Of a stretch of DNA of 64,000 nt, positions 63,724-64,000 are shown in pieces (position 1 is the first letter of the stretch; every line of letters starts with the position of its first letter). The DNA comes from Anaerotignum neopropionicum (GTDB taxonomy: Bacteria > Bacillota > Clostridia > Lachnospirales > Anaerotignaceae). The DNA lies in the NCBI RefSeq assembly GCF_001571775.1, contig NZ_LRVM01000008.1, positions 1 to 64,000 of the forward strand, read 5' to 3'. The position numbers and the translations under genes are program-made. Under the pieces are notes generated by a model. It was not told the origin of the DNA, did not search any database, and was given only the letters and a program-made list of their open reading frames with translations.

Positions 63724-64000
63724 AATATGATAATACAAAATGGGAGGTCGGGATATTAAAATAAAAGAGTATTTGTCATAAAATATAAAAAAGTTTTCGC
63801 TGTGAATTTTTTAAAATTTTTCGTGGAATACTAACAAAGATTATTAAGTTTTAAAGAAAAACATGGTCTTTTTCAACACAAATGCACAAAAAAAATAAGG
63901 TGTATGGTCAATACTACAAATTTTTGTATAAATATTTGTACAAATCGGAAATTGCAATTTTCGGAGTTGTATGATAACTTATAGTACAAGTAATACATGG
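63724..64000. other. AT-rich end of the window without a gene
   Basis: No open frame of note or convincing promoter is seen. It presumably leads to a gene beyond the right edge. The arm CGGGATATT recurs once near 63749. Confidence 0.5.

Overview
The window looks like a chromosomal segment of an anaerobic, low-GC Clostridia species of Lachnospiraceae or Anaerotignum type. This is inferred from the fused S10-spc-alpha ribosomal cluster followed by ecfA1-ecfA2-ecfT-truA-rplM-rpsI, the separate IMP cyclohydrolase, the pyrBI/pyrDK gene set, the long L17 with a lysine-rich insertion, strong AGGAGG ribosome binding sites and frequent TTG/GTG starts. No prophage, CRISPR array, rRNA operon or intact transposase is visible.

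Layout. 1-172: a run of short hairpins that may be the right end of a mobile element. 303-3204: a secreted copper-amine-oxidase-like/PepSY protein, then a PadR regulator with two membrane-anchored partners behind a promoter covered by a perfect palindrome. 3536-3793: tRNA-Leu, tRNA-Phe, tRNA-Gly. 4103-6938: feoA-feoA-feoB plus a small Cys-rich protein. 7685-9622: panD, then on the minus strand a DUF2325-DUF3793-flavodoxin operon that shares a palindromic operator (GTTAG-N6-CTAAC) with the feo genes. 9795-21541: assorted housekeeping genes (GNAT, small alarmone synthetase, metallophosphoesterase, flavin reductase, RsmF-like methyltransferase, thrC, transaldolase, transketolase, ThpR, an ACT protein with its UPF0210 partner).

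22108-38280 is the ribosomal protein supercluster (rpsJ to rplQ, with secY, adk, map, a KOW protein, infA, rpmJ and rpoA). It is followed by the energy-coupling-factor module, truA and rplM-rpsI with an L13-type leader. 44324-50218 (minus strand) is the complete de novo UMP pathway after carbamoyl phosphate: pyrC-pyrK-pyrD-pyrF-pyrE-pyrB-pyrI. Divergent from it, 50621-63667 is the purine operon purE-C-F-M-N-IMP cyclohydrolase-B-AICAR transformylase-D-L, preceded by a ZTP (pfl) riboswitch. Here PurH is split: the transformylase lacks its cyclohydrolase domain, and a PurO-family cyclohydrolase supplies the last step.

The most unusual feature is a family of at least four dispersed intergenic repeats (about 8107, 11959, 48750 and 57224). 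They are mosaics of short hairpins whose stems differ between copies by compensatory changes. Two of the copies are flanked on both sides by duplicates of a host hairpin. Two sit inside the pyr and pur operons.
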